Positions 24,666 through 33,906 of a stretch of 64,000 nucleotides of DNA are shown here, piece after piece. The stretch is from Erysipelotrichaceae bacterium. GTDB lineage: Bacteria > Bacillota_I > Bacilli_A > Erysipelotrichales > Erysipelotrichaceae. The number at the start of each line of letters is the position of its first letter. The stretch's first letter is position 1. The notes under the pieces are model-generated. The model did no database searches, was not told where the DNA came from, and worked only from the letters and a program-made list of their open reading frames with translations. The DNA lies in assembly GCA_030694975.1 (NCBI GenBank), contig JAUYTU010000022.1:1-64000 (forward strand), read 5' to 3'. The position numbers and the translations under genes are program-made.

Positions 24666-25649
24666 ATGAACAAAGTAACACTCTTAGACTTAGAAAGAAT
24701 ATCCGGTGTAAGTAAAACGACAGTCTCTAGATATTTGTCTGGAGAACGGGTTAAAAAGGATAAAGAAGAAAGAATCGAACTAGCAATTAAGGAGAGCGGG
24801 TATATCCGAAATAACTTTGCTCAGCTGTTGCGTTCGTCTCAATCCAACTTAATTGGTGTAACTGTACCGGATTTGGATAACCCATTTTTCTTGAAGATCA
24901 TTAAACGATTGGATCAGCTTGCCAGTGAGCGAGGTAAGACGTTAATTATCAAAACAACAAATCGTTCTGTGGAGACCGAGCTTAAAGTGATTGAGTTTAT
25001 AAGAGGGTTTTTGGTAGAGTCCATTTTCTTGTGTCGAAGTGAATTGTCTGAATCTGAAATTACAAAATTGAAATTCAGTGTTCCGGTGATTTCCTTGGAT
25101 AAGGAGTTCTCTAACATTGACTCCGTCGTATCCAATAACTACCAAAGTGCTTATGATTTAAATGTTCATCTGATTAATCAGAGCAAGCAAGTCATGTTCT
25201 TCTCTCGATTGTTTGAGAGCACTTCGGTTCATCAGCGTGTTCAGGGATTCAAAGATTCGTGTGCTGCCTATAAAAAAGAACCGCACGAATACAAATATAA
25301 CGTCAATTTACCGATTGATTTCAATGATTTATTCAATTTTGTTCTATCAAATAAGATCGATGGAATCATTTGCAGAAATGATAATGAGGCCTTAAAAGTA
25401 CTCTCATTTTTCAATCAGAAAAGAGCACAAGGCGATATTTATAAAGTTAAGGTGTGTGGCTTTGACAACATTTCGTTATCTAAACACATTGTTCCAAGAT
25501 TAACCACGGTAGATCAGAAGGTTGAAGAGATGTGTGATATTGCCTTTGAGTTATCTTTGAGAAAAGAGAACAAGGATCCTCAGATTATGGTTCATGAATC
25601 AGAAATTATTATTAGGGAAAGCACTAGAAAAGATGATGATCGGATTTAA
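24666..25649 (+). CDS. LacI-family transcriptional regulator of the allose/ribose operon
   Basis: A 327-aa repressor. The N-terminal helix-turn-helix reads TLLDLERISGVSKTTVSRYLSG, then the hinge region and a periplasmic-binding-protein-like sensor (LIGVTVPDLDNPFF, ICRNDNEALKVL, VCGFDN). It is the first gene of the operon, so it is autoregulated by the GGAACGTTCC palindrome upstream. The effector is probably D-allose, D-ribose or a phosphate of these. Length is usual for the family. Confidence 0.92.
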   Translation: MNKVTLLDLERISGVSKTTVSRYLSGERVKKDKEERIELAIKESGYIRNNFAQLLRSSQSNLIGVTVPDLDNPFFLKIIKRLDQLASERGKTLIIKTTNRSVETELKVIEFIRGFLVESIFLCRSELSESEITKLKFSVPVISLDKEFSNIDSVVSNNYQSAYDLNVHLINQSKQVMFFSRLFESTSVHQRVQGFKDSCAAYKKEPHEYKYNVNLPIDFNDLFNFVLSNKIDGIICRNDNEALKVLSFFNQKRAQGDIYKVKVCGFDNISLSKHIVPRLTTVDQKVEEMCDIAFELSLRKENKDPQIMVHESEIIIRESTRKDDDRI

Positions 25650-25686
25650 GTACTGATTTGATGTGAATGAGAAAGAGAGAAAGACT

Positions 25687-26094
25687 ATGAAAAAAAGAGG
25701 AATTCTAAACAGTGATATCGCGAAAGTTCTGGTTGATTTGGGTCATACAGATAAAATCTGTATAGCCGATGCCGGATTACCGGTTCCCAATGGAGTTAAG
25801 AAAATTGATTTAGCATTGAAAAAAGGTTTGCCTTCTTTCATCGATACGCTTAAAACTGTTTTGGATGATATGTGGATAGAGAAGATCTATCTTGCAAATG
25901 AAATTAAGGAACATAACGGAAAAGTTCTTGGTGAAATTTCGGAATTAGTTGGGGAAGTATCGACAACATACATCTCACATGAAGATTTTAAGGAACTTAC
26001 CAAAGATTGCAAAGTTGTTATTCGAACAGGCGAAATGACTCCCTATGCGAATGTAATTCTACAGTCAAATGTGAACTTCTCCGACGAGGTATAA
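25687..26094 (+). CDS. rbsD: D-ribose pyranase RbsD
   Basis: A 135-aa protein that interconverts pyranose and furanose forms of ribose and related sugars so the kinase can use them. [22 protein letters not shown], the ADAGLPVP motif and the end [12 protein letters not shown] are family hallmarks. The ATG at 25687 matches the family start; a GTG 24 bases upstream (25663) would add non-family residues. It lies between the regulator and the ABC ATPase gene. Confidence 0.93.
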   Translation: MKKRGILNSDIAKVLVDLGHTDKICIADAGLPVPNGVKKIDLALKKGLPSFIDTLKTVLDDMWIEKIYLANEIKEHNGKVLGEISELVGEVSTTYISHEDFKELTKDCKVVIRTGEMTPYANVILQSNVNFSDEV

Positions 26095-26096
26095 GC

Positions 26097-27578
26097 ATGC
26101 GCTTGGAAATGAAGAACATAAACAAATTATTCGGGCCGGTTCAAGTTCTTTACGATGTTAATTTTGAGGTTGACGCCAACTCTATTCATGCGCTGGTCGG
26201 TGAAAATGGTGCTGGCAAATCAACGTTAGTCAAGATCCTGACGGGTATATATACGATGAACAGCGGTGAAATTCGCATTAATGGCGAACCGGTAAAAATT
26301 CACTCCATCATCGACAGCGAACACCACAAAATTGCTATTGTTAATCAGGAATTAGCTGTTTTTGGTGAGATGACGGTATTGGAAAATTTGTTTATTGGTA
26401 AGGAAAAAACATTAGCTGCCGGTATTATCAACAGTAAAGAACAAAAAGAAATAGCGACAGAGATATTTACCCGACTTGGCATTAACTTAGATTTCAATAT
26501 GAGAGTTAAAGAGCTTTCAGTGGGCATGCAACAAATGCTTGAAATTGGTAAATCGTTGGTAAATGACGCAGAACTCATTATCATGGACGAACCCACATCG
26601 GCATTAACGGATCGTGAAATCGATATGTTGTTTAAAGTAATCAGAAAACTGAAAGAAAATGGTAAATCAGTCATATACATTTCTCACAGAATGAAAGAAA
26701 TCTTTGAGATATGTGACGCGATCACAGTTTTGCGCGATGGTAAATTTGTTAAAAGAAGCAATACGAAAGATATTACATTTGAAGAAATCATCCGAAGCAT
26801 GGTCGGGTATGAGTTGGGTAACTTATTCCCCGATAAACCCCAAGTGGCCGTAGGGAAGAAGCTTTTGGAAGTAAAAAATCTGTCACACCATGGAAAATTC
26901 AATAATATATCCTTTGAATTAAGCGAAGGTGAAATCATTGGATTCGCAGGTCTTATGGGATCTGGCAGAACCGAAATTATGAACGCCCTGTTTGGCATTG
27001 ATAAAGTTGATTCCGGCGATGTCATCTTGTTTGGCAATAAAGAACACATTAAGCAACCCTTACAAGCCAAGCGGATGAAAATCGGCTATGTTACTGAGAA
27101 TCGAAAAGAAGAAGGTTTGTTTTTAGATTTTTCAATCAATGAAAATGTTATGTTAAACAATCTTGAACAGCTCAGTAAAAACTTTGTTATTAACTTTAAG
27201 AAATCAAAGAATACGACATTGGATTACGCCGAAAAAGTGCGATTGCGTTATCAAAGTATCGATCAAACAGCGAGCGAACTAAGTGGTGGTAACCAACAAA
27301 AAGTGGTTTTATCAAAGTGGTTAGCGAATGATCCAAGAATTCTCATCTTAGATGAACCTACGCGCGGTATTGATGTAAATGCAAAAAAGCAAATTTACGA
27401 AATGATATTTGAACTCAAGAAAATTGGCATTGGTATCATCGTAGTATCCTCCGAACTAGTTGAATTATTAGGCATAGTGGATAGAATCTATGTAATACAC
27501 GAAGGTGAAATGGCGGCAGAATTAGTTAACGACAATCTCACGGATGAGGTCGTCATGAAGCACATGATGGGAGGATAA
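26097..27578 (+). CDS. rbsA: Ribose/allose-type sugar ABC transporter ATPase (RbsA/AlsA)
   Basis: A tandem ABC ATPase of about 493 aa powering sugar import. Domain 1 has Walker A GENGAGKST, signature LSVGMQQ and Walker B LIIMDEPT. Domain 2 has a degenerate Walker A (GLMGSGRTE), LSGGNQQK and LILDEPT, the asymmetry normal for the RbsA family. I chose ATG 26097, two bases after the rbsD stop, with GAGG upstream; an in-frame ATG at 26007 lies inside rbsD. It works with the permease and binding protein encoded next. Confidence 0.93.
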   Translation: MRLEMKNINKLFGPVQVLYDVNFEVDANSIHALVGENGAGKSTLVKILTGIYTMNSGEIRINGEPVKIHSIIDSEHHKIAIVNQELAVFGEMTVLENLFIGKEKTLAAGIINSKEQKEIATEIFTRLGINLDFNMRVKELSVGMQQMLEIGKSLVNDAELIIMDEPTSALTDREIDMLFKVIRKLKENGKSVIYISHRMKEIFEICDAITVLRDGKFVKRSNTKDITFEEIIRSMVGYELGNLFPDKPQVAVGKKLLEVKNLSHHGKFNNISFELSEGEIIGFAGLMGSGRTEIMNALFGIDKVDSGDVILFGNKEHIKQPLQAKRMKIGYVTENRKEEGLFLDFSINENVMLNNLEQLSKNFVINFKKSKNTTLDYAEKVRLRYQSIDQTASELSGGNQQKVVLSKWLANDPRILILDEPTRGIDVNAKKQIYEMIFELKKIGIGIIVVSSELVELLGIVDRIYVIHEGEMAAELVNDNLTDEVVMKHMMGG

Positions 27579-27579
27579 T

Positions 27580-28557
27580 ATGCAAAAATATTTTGACAAT
27601 TTAAAACAAGTTGAATTTCGGGACAGAAGAAAAAAGGAAATTAAAAGATTTCTTGAAAGAAATATTCCACTCATCGGTTTCTTTGCTTTGTTGTTTGTAA
27701 TGGGATTTCTATCTCCGGCATTCTTCACACAATACAATATTTTGAGCGTTCTTCGACAAGCCTCAATTAACGGACTAGTCGCATATGGTATGTTTGTCGT
27801 TATTCTGACAGCAGGAATCGACTTATCTGTCGGATCCACACTCGCAGTTTCAAGTATGGTCATGGCAAAACTGATTACATCGGGCATGAATTCTCCACTT
27901 GCGATCCTAATTGCACTATTGATTGGTGCGGGTGTGGGTTTAATTAATGGATTATTGATTTCCAAAGGAAGACTACAACCGATGATCGCCACATTAAGTA
28001 CGATGATGGCCTTTAGAGGTGTAACGCTTTATATATCTAACGGAGTGCCTGTGTCCAGACTTGGAGAAGGATTTATCGGTTGGATTGGTAGAGGCAGCTT
28101 CGGCGGTGTGCCATTGCCTGTATACGTACTATTCGTAGTGGCAGTTATCATGGCGTTTGTACTCAAATATACAGTATTTGGAAAACGCGTTTATGCTATT
28201 GGCGGAAATATTAAAGCAGCTAGCTTAAGCGGAATCCGGGTTGAGAGAATGATTATATACGTTTATATGATTTCTGGACTGCTATCTGCTTTGGCAGGTG
28301 TAATACTAACATCAAGAATTGATTCAGCTGTTCCTACAGCAGGTCAGGCCTATGAGTTAACCGCCATCGCATCTGTAGTCATCGGCGGTTCTAGTTTACA
28401 AGGCGGTAGAGGTAGAGCATTGGGGACACTCGTAGGAATTCTGATTATTGCGGTCATATCTAACGGCTTAAATCTTTTGGGAACTTCACCCTATTTGCAG
28501 CAAATTGCAACAGGGCTGATTATCGTCATAGCCGTAATCTTTGATCGAAAAAAGTAG
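27580..28557 (+). CDS. rbsC: Ribose/allose-type sugar ABC transporter permease (RbsC/AlsC)
   Basis: A membrane permease of 325 aa with about 8-10 hydrophobic segments. LTAGIDLSVGS and the GRGRALGTLVGILIIAVISNGLNLLG region are family hallmarks. It starts one base after the ATPase stop with GGGAGG. It is probably a homodimer forming the pore for D-ribose and/or D-allose. Confidence 0.93.
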   Translation: MQKYFDNLKQVEFRDRRKKEIKRFLERNIPLIGFFALLFVMGFLSPAFFTQYNILSVLRQASINGLVAYGMFVVILTAGIDLSVGSTLAVSSMVMAKLITSGMNSPLAILIALLIGAGVGLINGLLISKGRLQPMIATLSTMMAFRGVTLYISNGVPVSRLGEGFIGWIGRGSFGGVPLPVYVLFVVAVIMAFVLKYTVFGKRVYAIGGNIKAASLSGIRVERMIIYVYMISGLLSALAGVILTSRIDSAVPTAGQAYELTAIASVVIGGSSLQGGRGRALGTLVGILIIAVISNGLNLLGTSPYLQQIATGLIIVIAVIFDRKK

Positions 28558-28616
28558 TTATTAAATCACTCAGTGATTTGATATATGGTGGCGACCATTT
28601 ACGCAAGGAGGAAAAC

Positions 28617-29516
28617 ATGAAGAAGATTTTTAGCATTATGCTTATAGCATTCCTGGTTCTAGGACTAGGCGCTTGTGCACCAAGTGAAGATGATGAGCCA
28701 ACATTTAAAATTGGCTTCGCTGCATCAACATTTACCAATCCTTTCTTTAATGACATTGAAGATGGTATTAAGAGTGTTTTAGCAGGAACCGACTATGAGT
28801 TAGTATCCTTAGGCGCTGACAATGATGCATCTAAGCAAGCAGCTCAAATCGAAGACTTAATTGCTCAAAAAGTTGATTTAATTTTATTGAACCCAGTTGA
28901 CAGCACAACGGTTGGTACAAAGATTCTTGAAGCAAACGCTGCTGGAATCCCAGTAATTACAGTTGACAGAAGTGCAGATTCGGGCGAAGTTGTTGCTCAT
29001 GTTGCATCTGACAATGTTCTCGGCGGAAAAATGGCCGGTGAATTCTTGAAAACGTTCTACGCTGAAGGATTCAAAGTATTAGAACTATTAGGCCAACCAG
29101 GAGCATCCGCTGCTACCGATCGTTCAAAAGGATTCCAAGAAGTATTCGGAGCTGCTCTAATCAATCAATCCGTTACTGCTAACTGGAGCCGTGCAGAAGG
29201 TCAATCTGTTACAGAAGCATTCCTTGCTGCTCAAGGCAATCCTGCAAAAGTATTAGTATTTGCTGCAAATGATGAAATGGCATTAGGCGCTGTTCAAGCT
29301 CTTAAAGCAAGCACTGCAGTAACTGAGTTTAAAGTTGTGGGTTTCGATGCTATTCCTGATGCTCTTGCATCGGTTACAGCTGGCGACATGGTAGCTACAG
29401 TTGCTCAACAACCTTTCGAAATCGGTGTTAAAGCTGCACAAGCGGCACTAGATTTCCTTGATGGTAAGACGGTTGCCAAAAATATCCCAGTAGAATTAGC
29501 CTTAATAGAAGAATAA
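28617..29516 (+). CDS. rbsB: Ribose/allose-type sugar-binding lipoprotein (RbsB/AlsB)
   Basis: A binding lipoprotein of 299 aa. The N-terminal signal ends in the lipobox GLGAC, so it is anchored to the outer face of the membrane. The mature part is a type I periplasmic-binding fold (FKIGFAASTFTNPFF, VDRSADSGEVVAHVASDN, VVGFDAIPDAL). The ATG at 28617 is preceded by AAGGAGG; the upstream ATG at 28578 would hide the signal peptide. Alanine-rich, highly regular codon use suggests strong expression. Confidence 0.93.
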   Translation: MKKIFSIMLIAFLVLGLGACAPSEDDEPTFKIGFAASTFTNPFFNDIEDGIKSVLAGTDYELVSLGADNDASKQAAQIEDLIAQKVDLILLNPVDSTTVGTKILEANAAGIPVITVDRSADSGEVVAHVASDNVLGGKMAGEFLKTFYAEGFKVLELLGQPGASAATDRSKGFQEVFGAALINQSVTANWSRAEGQSVTEAFLAAQGNPAKVLVFAANDEMALGAVQALKASTAVTEFKVVGFDAIPDALASVTAGDMVATVAQQPFEIGVKAAQAALDFLDGKTVAKNIPVELALIEE

Positions 29517-29561
29517 CAGTTTAGATTTCGAGTTCATCCATGATATTTGAGGAGGTAAATC

Positions 29562-31106
29562 ATGTATAAATTTAGTGCTTCAATGATGTGTGCAAACCCA
29601 TTTAAGTTAGAATCTCAAATAGAGATAATCGACAAGTACACTGATTATTATCATATCGATATCATGGATGGACATTTTGTTCCTAATATTACATTATCAC
29701 TTGATTATGTTCGTCAATTAAAGAAAAACTCAACGAAACCCATCGATGTGCATTTAATGGTAACAAATCCGGATCAGTATATTGATGAGCTATTGGAAAT
29801 CGGTGTGAACTGCATAACGTTTCACATAGAAGCTGTTTACTCATCAGTATTTCGATTGATTACGAAAATTAAGAAATCAGGTTGTAAAGTCGGCTTTGCG
29901 ATTAGTCCTAGTTTCACAATTGATAATCTGCGTATGTTTTTACCAAACATCGACAAAGTAACCGTGATGACAGTTGAACCGGGATACGCCGGTCAGCCTC
30001 TGATTATCGAAGTTATACCAAAAATAAAAGAGTTTTCAGATCTTAAGAAACAACATAATTTTAATTATTTGATTGAAGTTGATGGATCAAATAATTTCAA
30101 AACATTTGATCGCTATATAGAAAACGGAGCTGAGATTTCTATTCTTGGAACCGCTCTGTTTAATGAAGAAGATTTAGAGAGTAATTTCATCAAAATCAAA
30201 GAATTCGTTTTAAAACAAAAAACATCGAATGTCACATTGTCCATTGACATTGGTGGCACATTCACAAGATATGGCTTAATTGATTCAGACAATAACTTAT
30301 TGGAACATCAAAAGATATCGACCTTTAGAAATAAAGACGATTTGGTCAAATGGATTAAAGAATACACTAAAGATTTAACTGAGAAACACAACGTAAAAGC
30401 GATTGTCATCGGTTATCCCGGTATCGTAAATCAAGCCAACTTAGAAATCATCTCTTTACCAAATTTAAGTGGACTTGAAGGTAAAGATTACCTGACAGCG
30501 TTATATAATGAAATTCAAATTCCAATATTTGTAAACAAAGACACGACACATTTGTTAGAATACGACATTCAACATTTTAATATTACCGATAAAAACGTAT
30601 TGGGATACTATTTAGGCACAGGTTTTGGACATGCAATGCTTTTAAATGGTAAGATTTTTGAAGGAGATACCTATGCTGCAGGGGAAATCGGTCATATCAA
30701 CATATTTGATAACTCCGTTCAATGCGGCTGTGGACAGTTTGGTTGTAGTGAAACTAAAGTTTCCGGAAAGCATTTAAGGGAAATAAAGGAAGAACACTTC
30801 GCAAATACCGAAATTGACGATCTGTTTGTTAACCACACGAATGAACAACCGATACAACAATTCATAAGCGACTTGGCTAGAACAATTTCGATTTCGCTAA
30901 ACTTACTGGATGTTAGTACAATTGTTCTTGGTGGTGGCGTGTTTAATATGAAAGCATTTCCGAATGAGTCATTTGAACAACAGTTAAAACAACATTTGAG
31001 AAGTGATAAATTCAGACAGAAATTATCCGTAATGTATAGTAAAGATATCTCTATCAACGGCATAATCGGTGGGGGACTATTTTTTAATAGAAATGGGAAA
31101 AACTAA
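29562..31106 (+). CDS. Fused D-allulose-6-phosphate 3-epimerase and D-allose kinase (AlsE-AlsK)
   Basis: A 514-aa two-domain enzyme. Residues 1-225 are a ribulose-phosphate-3-epimerase fold closest to AlsE: SASMMCANPFKLESQIE, YHIDIMDGHFVPN (metal-binding His/Asp) and VMTVEPGYAGQP. Residues 228-514 are a ROK sugar kinase closest to AlsK: the DIGGT phosphate loop, YLGTGFGHAMLLNG, the zinc motif CGCGQFGC near residue 390, and VLGGGVFNMKAFP. In E. coli alsE and alsK are separate genes. Together with RpiB next door (allose-6-phosphate isomerase) this covers D-allose to D-fructose-6-phosphate. RBS GGAGG. No frameshift is needed, so it is a true fusion. Confidence 0.88.
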   Translation: MYKFSASMMCANPFKLESQIEIIDKYTDYYHIDIMDGHFVPNITLSLDYVRQLKKNSTKPIDVHLMVTNPDQYIDELLEIGVNCITFHIEAVYSSVFRLITKIKKSGCKVGFAISPSFTIDNLRMFLPNIDKVTVMTVEPGYAGQPLIIEVIPKIKEFSDLKKQHNFNYLIEVDGSNNFKTFDRYIENGAEISILGTALFNEEDLESNFIKIKEFVLKQKTSNVTLSIDIGGTFTRYGLIDSDNNLLEHQKISTFRNKDDLVKWIKEYTKDLTEKHNVKAIVIGYPGIVNQANLEIISLPNLSGLEGKDYLTALYNEIQIPIFVNKDTTHLLEYDIQHFNITDKNVLGYYLGTGFGHAMLLNGKIFEGDTYAAGEIGHINIFDNSVQCGCGQFGCSETKVSGKHLREIKEEHFANTEIDDLFVNHTNEQPIQQFISDLARTISISLNLLDVSTIVLGGGVFNMKAFPNESFEQQLKQHLRSDKFRQKLSVMYSKDISINGIIGGGLFFNRNGKN

Positions 31107-31107
31107 G

Positions 31108-31554
31108 ATGAAAATTGCAATAGGAAATGATCATGTTGGATTGGAGTTAAAGGAAACGATAGTCGAAGAATTAAAAAAGCGAGATTACGAAGTCATTGAC
31201 TGTGGAACCAATTCATCAGACAGAACAAATTATCCGATATTTGGAGAAAAAGTAGCAAAATTAGTTGCGGACAAAGACGTGGATTTAGGTATTGTCATAT
31301 GCGGTACTGGAATTGGAATCTCGATCGCAGCAAACAAAGTCAAAGGAATCAGAGCAGCGGTTTGCTCAGAACCCTACTCCGCAAAATTATCACGCGAGCA
31401 TAATGATTCAAATATTTTAGCAATAGGCGCTAGAGTTGTGGGTAAAGAAGTAGCGAAAATGATTGTAAATGAGTGGTTGGATGCGGAATATGAAGGCGGT
31501 AGACATCAAGAGCGTATTGACTTGATTAGCGAAATTGAAAATAGAAACGATTAA
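31108..31554 (+). CDS. rpiB: RpiB: ribose-5-phosphate / allose-6-phosphate isomerase
   Basis: A 148-aa isomerase. NDHVGLELK, VICGTGIGISIAANKVKGIRAA with the active-site Cys, and REHNDSNILAIGAR with the phosphate-contacting Arg/His are complete. The ATG at 31108 directly follows the alsE-alsK stop; an upstream ATG (31069) overlaps that gene. In the als pathway it converts D-allose-6-phosphate to D-allulose-6-phosphate. Compare the RpiB relative at 45405, which lacks REHN. Confidence 0.92.
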   Translation: MKIAIGNDHVGLELKETIVEELKKRDYEVIDCGTNSSDRTNYPIFGEKVAKLVADKDVDLGIVICGTGIGISIAANKVKGIRAAVCSEPYSAKLSREHNDSNILAIGARVVGKEVAKMIVNEWLDAEYEGGRHQERIDLISEIENRND

Positions 31555-31567
31555 TAGGAGGTTTCAA

Positions 31568-32461
31568 ATGAAGATTCTAAATTTCGGATCCATGAATATC
31601 GACAAAATTTACCACATGAATGATATTGTTAAAGTTAAAGAAACGTTACCATCGATTAAATTGGAAGAGGCTATTGGAGGAAAAGGACTTAATCAGTCAA
31701 TAGCACTATCAAAAACCGGAATCGAAGTATATCATGCTGGAAAAGTCGGTCGATCCGATGGAATGTTTCTGGTGAATGCACTTTCATCAAACCACATAAA
31801 CATCGATAACATTTTCTATTCAGACAGTCCAAGTGGCCATGCCATAATCCAGATTTCTGAACAAGGCGAAAATGCTATCATCGTTCACGGTGGAGCAAAT
31901 CAAGAATTTAATTCGGATGAAATCGATGGAGTACTAGAAAATTTCACAGAACATGATTGGGTGATCATTCAAAACGAGATTTCCAATATTTCTTATATCA
32001 TTACAAAAGCAAAAGAAAAAGGTATGAAAATAGTTTTCAACCCATCTCCAATTAACATCGAACTGTTTGATTATCCATTAGAACTAGTTGATATTTTTGT
32101 GCTAAATGAAGTAGAGGGCAACATCTTATCTGATAAAGAAAATCCAGATGAGATTATCGGTGAGCTAAAGAGCCGGTTTAAGAATGCAGCGTTCTTCTTA
32201 ACTTTGGGAAAAGATGGTTCGCTAACTGAGCTTAACGACAATCTAATCAAGCAAGCAGCATTCAAAGTTAATGCGGTTGATCCAACCGGAGCTGGAGATA
32301 CCTATACAGGATATCTAATTGGACTTTTAGCTCAAGGAAAATCACTACAACTCAGTATGAAATTTGCTAGTGCTGCGAGTGCTTTGTCCGTGACTGTTGT
32401 GGGGGCGTCCAACTCAATTCCTTCATTTGATGAGGTTGAAGAGTTTCTCAGTAAACATTAG
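31568..32461 (+). CDS. rbsK: Ribokinase (PfkB family)
   Basis: A 297-aa sugar kinase. NFGSMNIDKIYHM is the N-terminal motif, EAIGGKGLNQSIA the substrate region, and DPTGAGDTYTGYL carries the catalytic Asp and anion hole. It starts after AGGAGG inside the intergenic gap behind rpiB. It gives the operon a ribose branch beside allose, matching the rbsD gene. It is the last gene before a strong terminator. Confidence 0.92.
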   Translation: MKILNFGSMNIDKIYHMNDIVKVKETLPSIKLEEAIGGKGLNQSIALSKTGIEVYHAGKVGRSDGMFLVNALSSNHINIDNIFYSDSPSGHAIIQISEQGENAIIVHGGANQEFNSDEIDGVLENFTEHDWVIIQNEISNISYIITKAKEKGMKIVFNPSPINIELFDYPLELVDIFVLNEVEGNILSDKENPDEIIGELKSRFKNAAFFLTLGKDGSLTELNDNLIKQAAFKVNAVDPTGAGDTYTGYLIGLLAQGKSLQLSMKFASAASALSVTVVGASNSIPSFDEVEEFLSKH

Positions 32462-32499
32462 TCAGATAGATTTCAACTAAAGAATACCTACCTACTAAG

Positions 32500-32530
32500 A
32501 AGGACTTTACTGGCATGTAAAGTCCTTTAC
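32500..32530 (+). terminator. Terminator of the allose/ribose operon
   Basis: AAGGACTTTAC (32500-32510) pairs with GTAAAGTCCTT (32517-32527). Part of the right arm recurs at 36251-36267 (see repeat). Confidence 0.8.
32512..32528 (+). repeat. Direct repeat copy 1 bounding an AT-rich island
   Basis: GGCATGTAAAGTCCTTT occurs here as part of the terminator and again at 36251-36267, preceded in both by TTAC and one variable base. Confidence 0.75.
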
Positions 32531-32679
32531 TTCATCTTTAATTCATTTACAAAATGTAGGGGGGTAAATACACGTATTGACGATTTGACAATGTGCTATA
32601 AGCTCTATGAATATAAATTTCTAGAAAACTATTGAAGATGCAAAATGTCGCTGACTAAGATCCATTTTCATAAAGCCCA

Positions 32680-32877
32680 GTGATGACAGAGATTTTCCCT
32701 GATCAAGAACATTTCATTTTCAAAAAGCAAATCTGTTGCGAGATCCTTTTTATAAAACTCCAGAAATCATTGCATTATGTCCAAGGTCTATCTAGCTGTG
32801 TTTATAAAGTGAAAGCGATTCAAGAATCTGTGGATGCATGGGAATATGGACCGATCGTTCCTAGTGTTACGATTTAA
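32680..32877 (+). pseudogene. DUF4065 (Panacea/SocA-like) antitoxin-type domain fragment
   Basis: A 65-codon stretch whose middle and end, FIKLQKSLHYVQGL then AWEYGPIVPSV, match the conserved LQKLLYYAQG and AWxxGPVVPxV blocks of DUF4065/Panacea proteins seen in phage and toxin-antitoxin loci. The family is usually about 150 aa or more, so both ends are missing. No RBS precedes the ATG. It is probably a decayed remnant within a laterally acquired island. Confidence 0.5.
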
Positions 32878-33056
32878 GAACGGTTGAAAATCGCTGATCT
32901 TCCATGTAAAGACCGAGCAATTTCGGCTCTTCGAATGGTCGTTATTTTTGTGCTCACAATGAGCCTCCTGAATTTTAAATATGTATCACAATGTGCTAAT
33001 CATATCCAATTGTTGTTTTCCATCAAGCTATGCCAATATTGCTTAAAATTCTAAAA

Positions 33057-33092
33057 AAAACCACAAATTTAGAAAACTAGATTTGTGGTTTT
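33057..33092 (-). terminator. Terminator (16-bp stem), for the minus-strand small membrane protein gene
   Basis: AAAACCACAAATTTAG (33057-33072) pairs with CTAGATTTGTGGTTTT (33077-33092) with an AAAA loop and one G-T pair. Read on the minus strand it ends in eight T residues. Confidence 0.85.
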
Positions 33093-33127
33093 ATAATGCT
33101 ATTGATGGAAAGTGGAAAAGATGCAGG

Positions 33128-33385
33128 TTATTCTTTATTGTCGTGATTCTTCCTCATACTGAACATCATTAAGATGTGCATTAAAGGGCAAAGTAAAACA
33201 AATAAGTATATGAGGGGATTTGATTGAGTATTAATTGTATTACTTAATAAAGGTACAATTAAGACAATCCCCATAGGAATAAGACATAACACAATCATCA
33301 ATAACCCGTGGTTATGGCCTTTATGATTTACTTTTTTTTCATTTTCAGTATTTTTATTGTCGTCTTCATGATTATGACATTTCAT
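33128..33385 (-). CDS. Small His-rich two-helix membrane protein (DUF2933-like)
   Basis: About 85 aa from the ATG at 33385, preceded by GGAG; an ATG at 33412 is possible but poorly placed. A polar, His-rich head (MKCHNHEDD... NHKGHNHG) is followed by two hydrophobic helices with LLCPLMHILMMF near the end, which resembles DUF2933 proteins found near copper genes. The His and Met/Cys residues suggest metal contact. It lies divergent from the cupredoxin gene at 33907. Function is not established. Confidence 0.6.
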   Translation of the reverse strand: MKCHNHEDDNKNTENEKKVNHKGHNHGLLMIVLCLIPMGIVLIVPLLSNTINTQSNPLIYLFVLLCPLMHILMMFSMRKNHDNKE

Positions 33386-33412
33386 TGTTGATTTCTCCAA
33401 TCTTCTTTTCAT

Positions 33413-33906
33413 TTTGTTTAATAAAAGTTTTTACTTACATATTTTATCCATTCATAATTTCAGTCATGTAATTACAAACACCTATCATGTTTTTGGAATT
33501 TGTACTCAATAATTATCGTTGATCAAGAGTACATTTGTTAAAGGAATTATGTTATTACAATAACTTAAGCAGAAACAGGAACTACCAAATCAAGTTAACT
33601 TTGCATACTATAGATTCAACTTTCCTTATAACTATACCTTTCTATGTTTGATAATCTCATTCTATAATATAGTTATGTAAATTTTATGTATTTCGTACGA
33701 TTTTTAACGATCTTTCAAAACAGTAATCTCGTTGAGCAGTCTTCTTTTTCAAGCTGTGTTCAAGGTGCGAAGCTGTTTCACCACCCGACGCTTTTCTTTT
33801 ACTCTACCCGGTGTATGATTTCATTTTACAATCTGCTATTCATAAAAAACACATATTTGAATGATAAAATAGGAATGAAAGATAAATTAATCTGGAGGTA
33901 ACTTTT
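33413..33906. other. Divergent AT-rich intergenic region
   Basis: About 490 very AT-rich bases between the His-rich membrane protein gene and the cupredoxin gene. No intact gene was seen; an ORF at 33686-33901 has no RBS and no family resemblance. An RBS GGAGGT precedes 33907. Confidence 0.45.

Larger units (their letters stand above)
32462..33127. other. Intergenic region with terminators and a gene remnant
   Basis: It contains the als terminator, a degenerate DUF4065-like fragment (32680-32877) and the hairpin at 33057-33092. No intact gene was seen. Confidence 0.5.

Noticed and set aside
33686-33901. A 71-aa ORF upstream of the cupredoxin gene
   Set aside because: No RBS, no recognisable family, phenylalanine/leucine-rich chance reading of AT-rich DNA.
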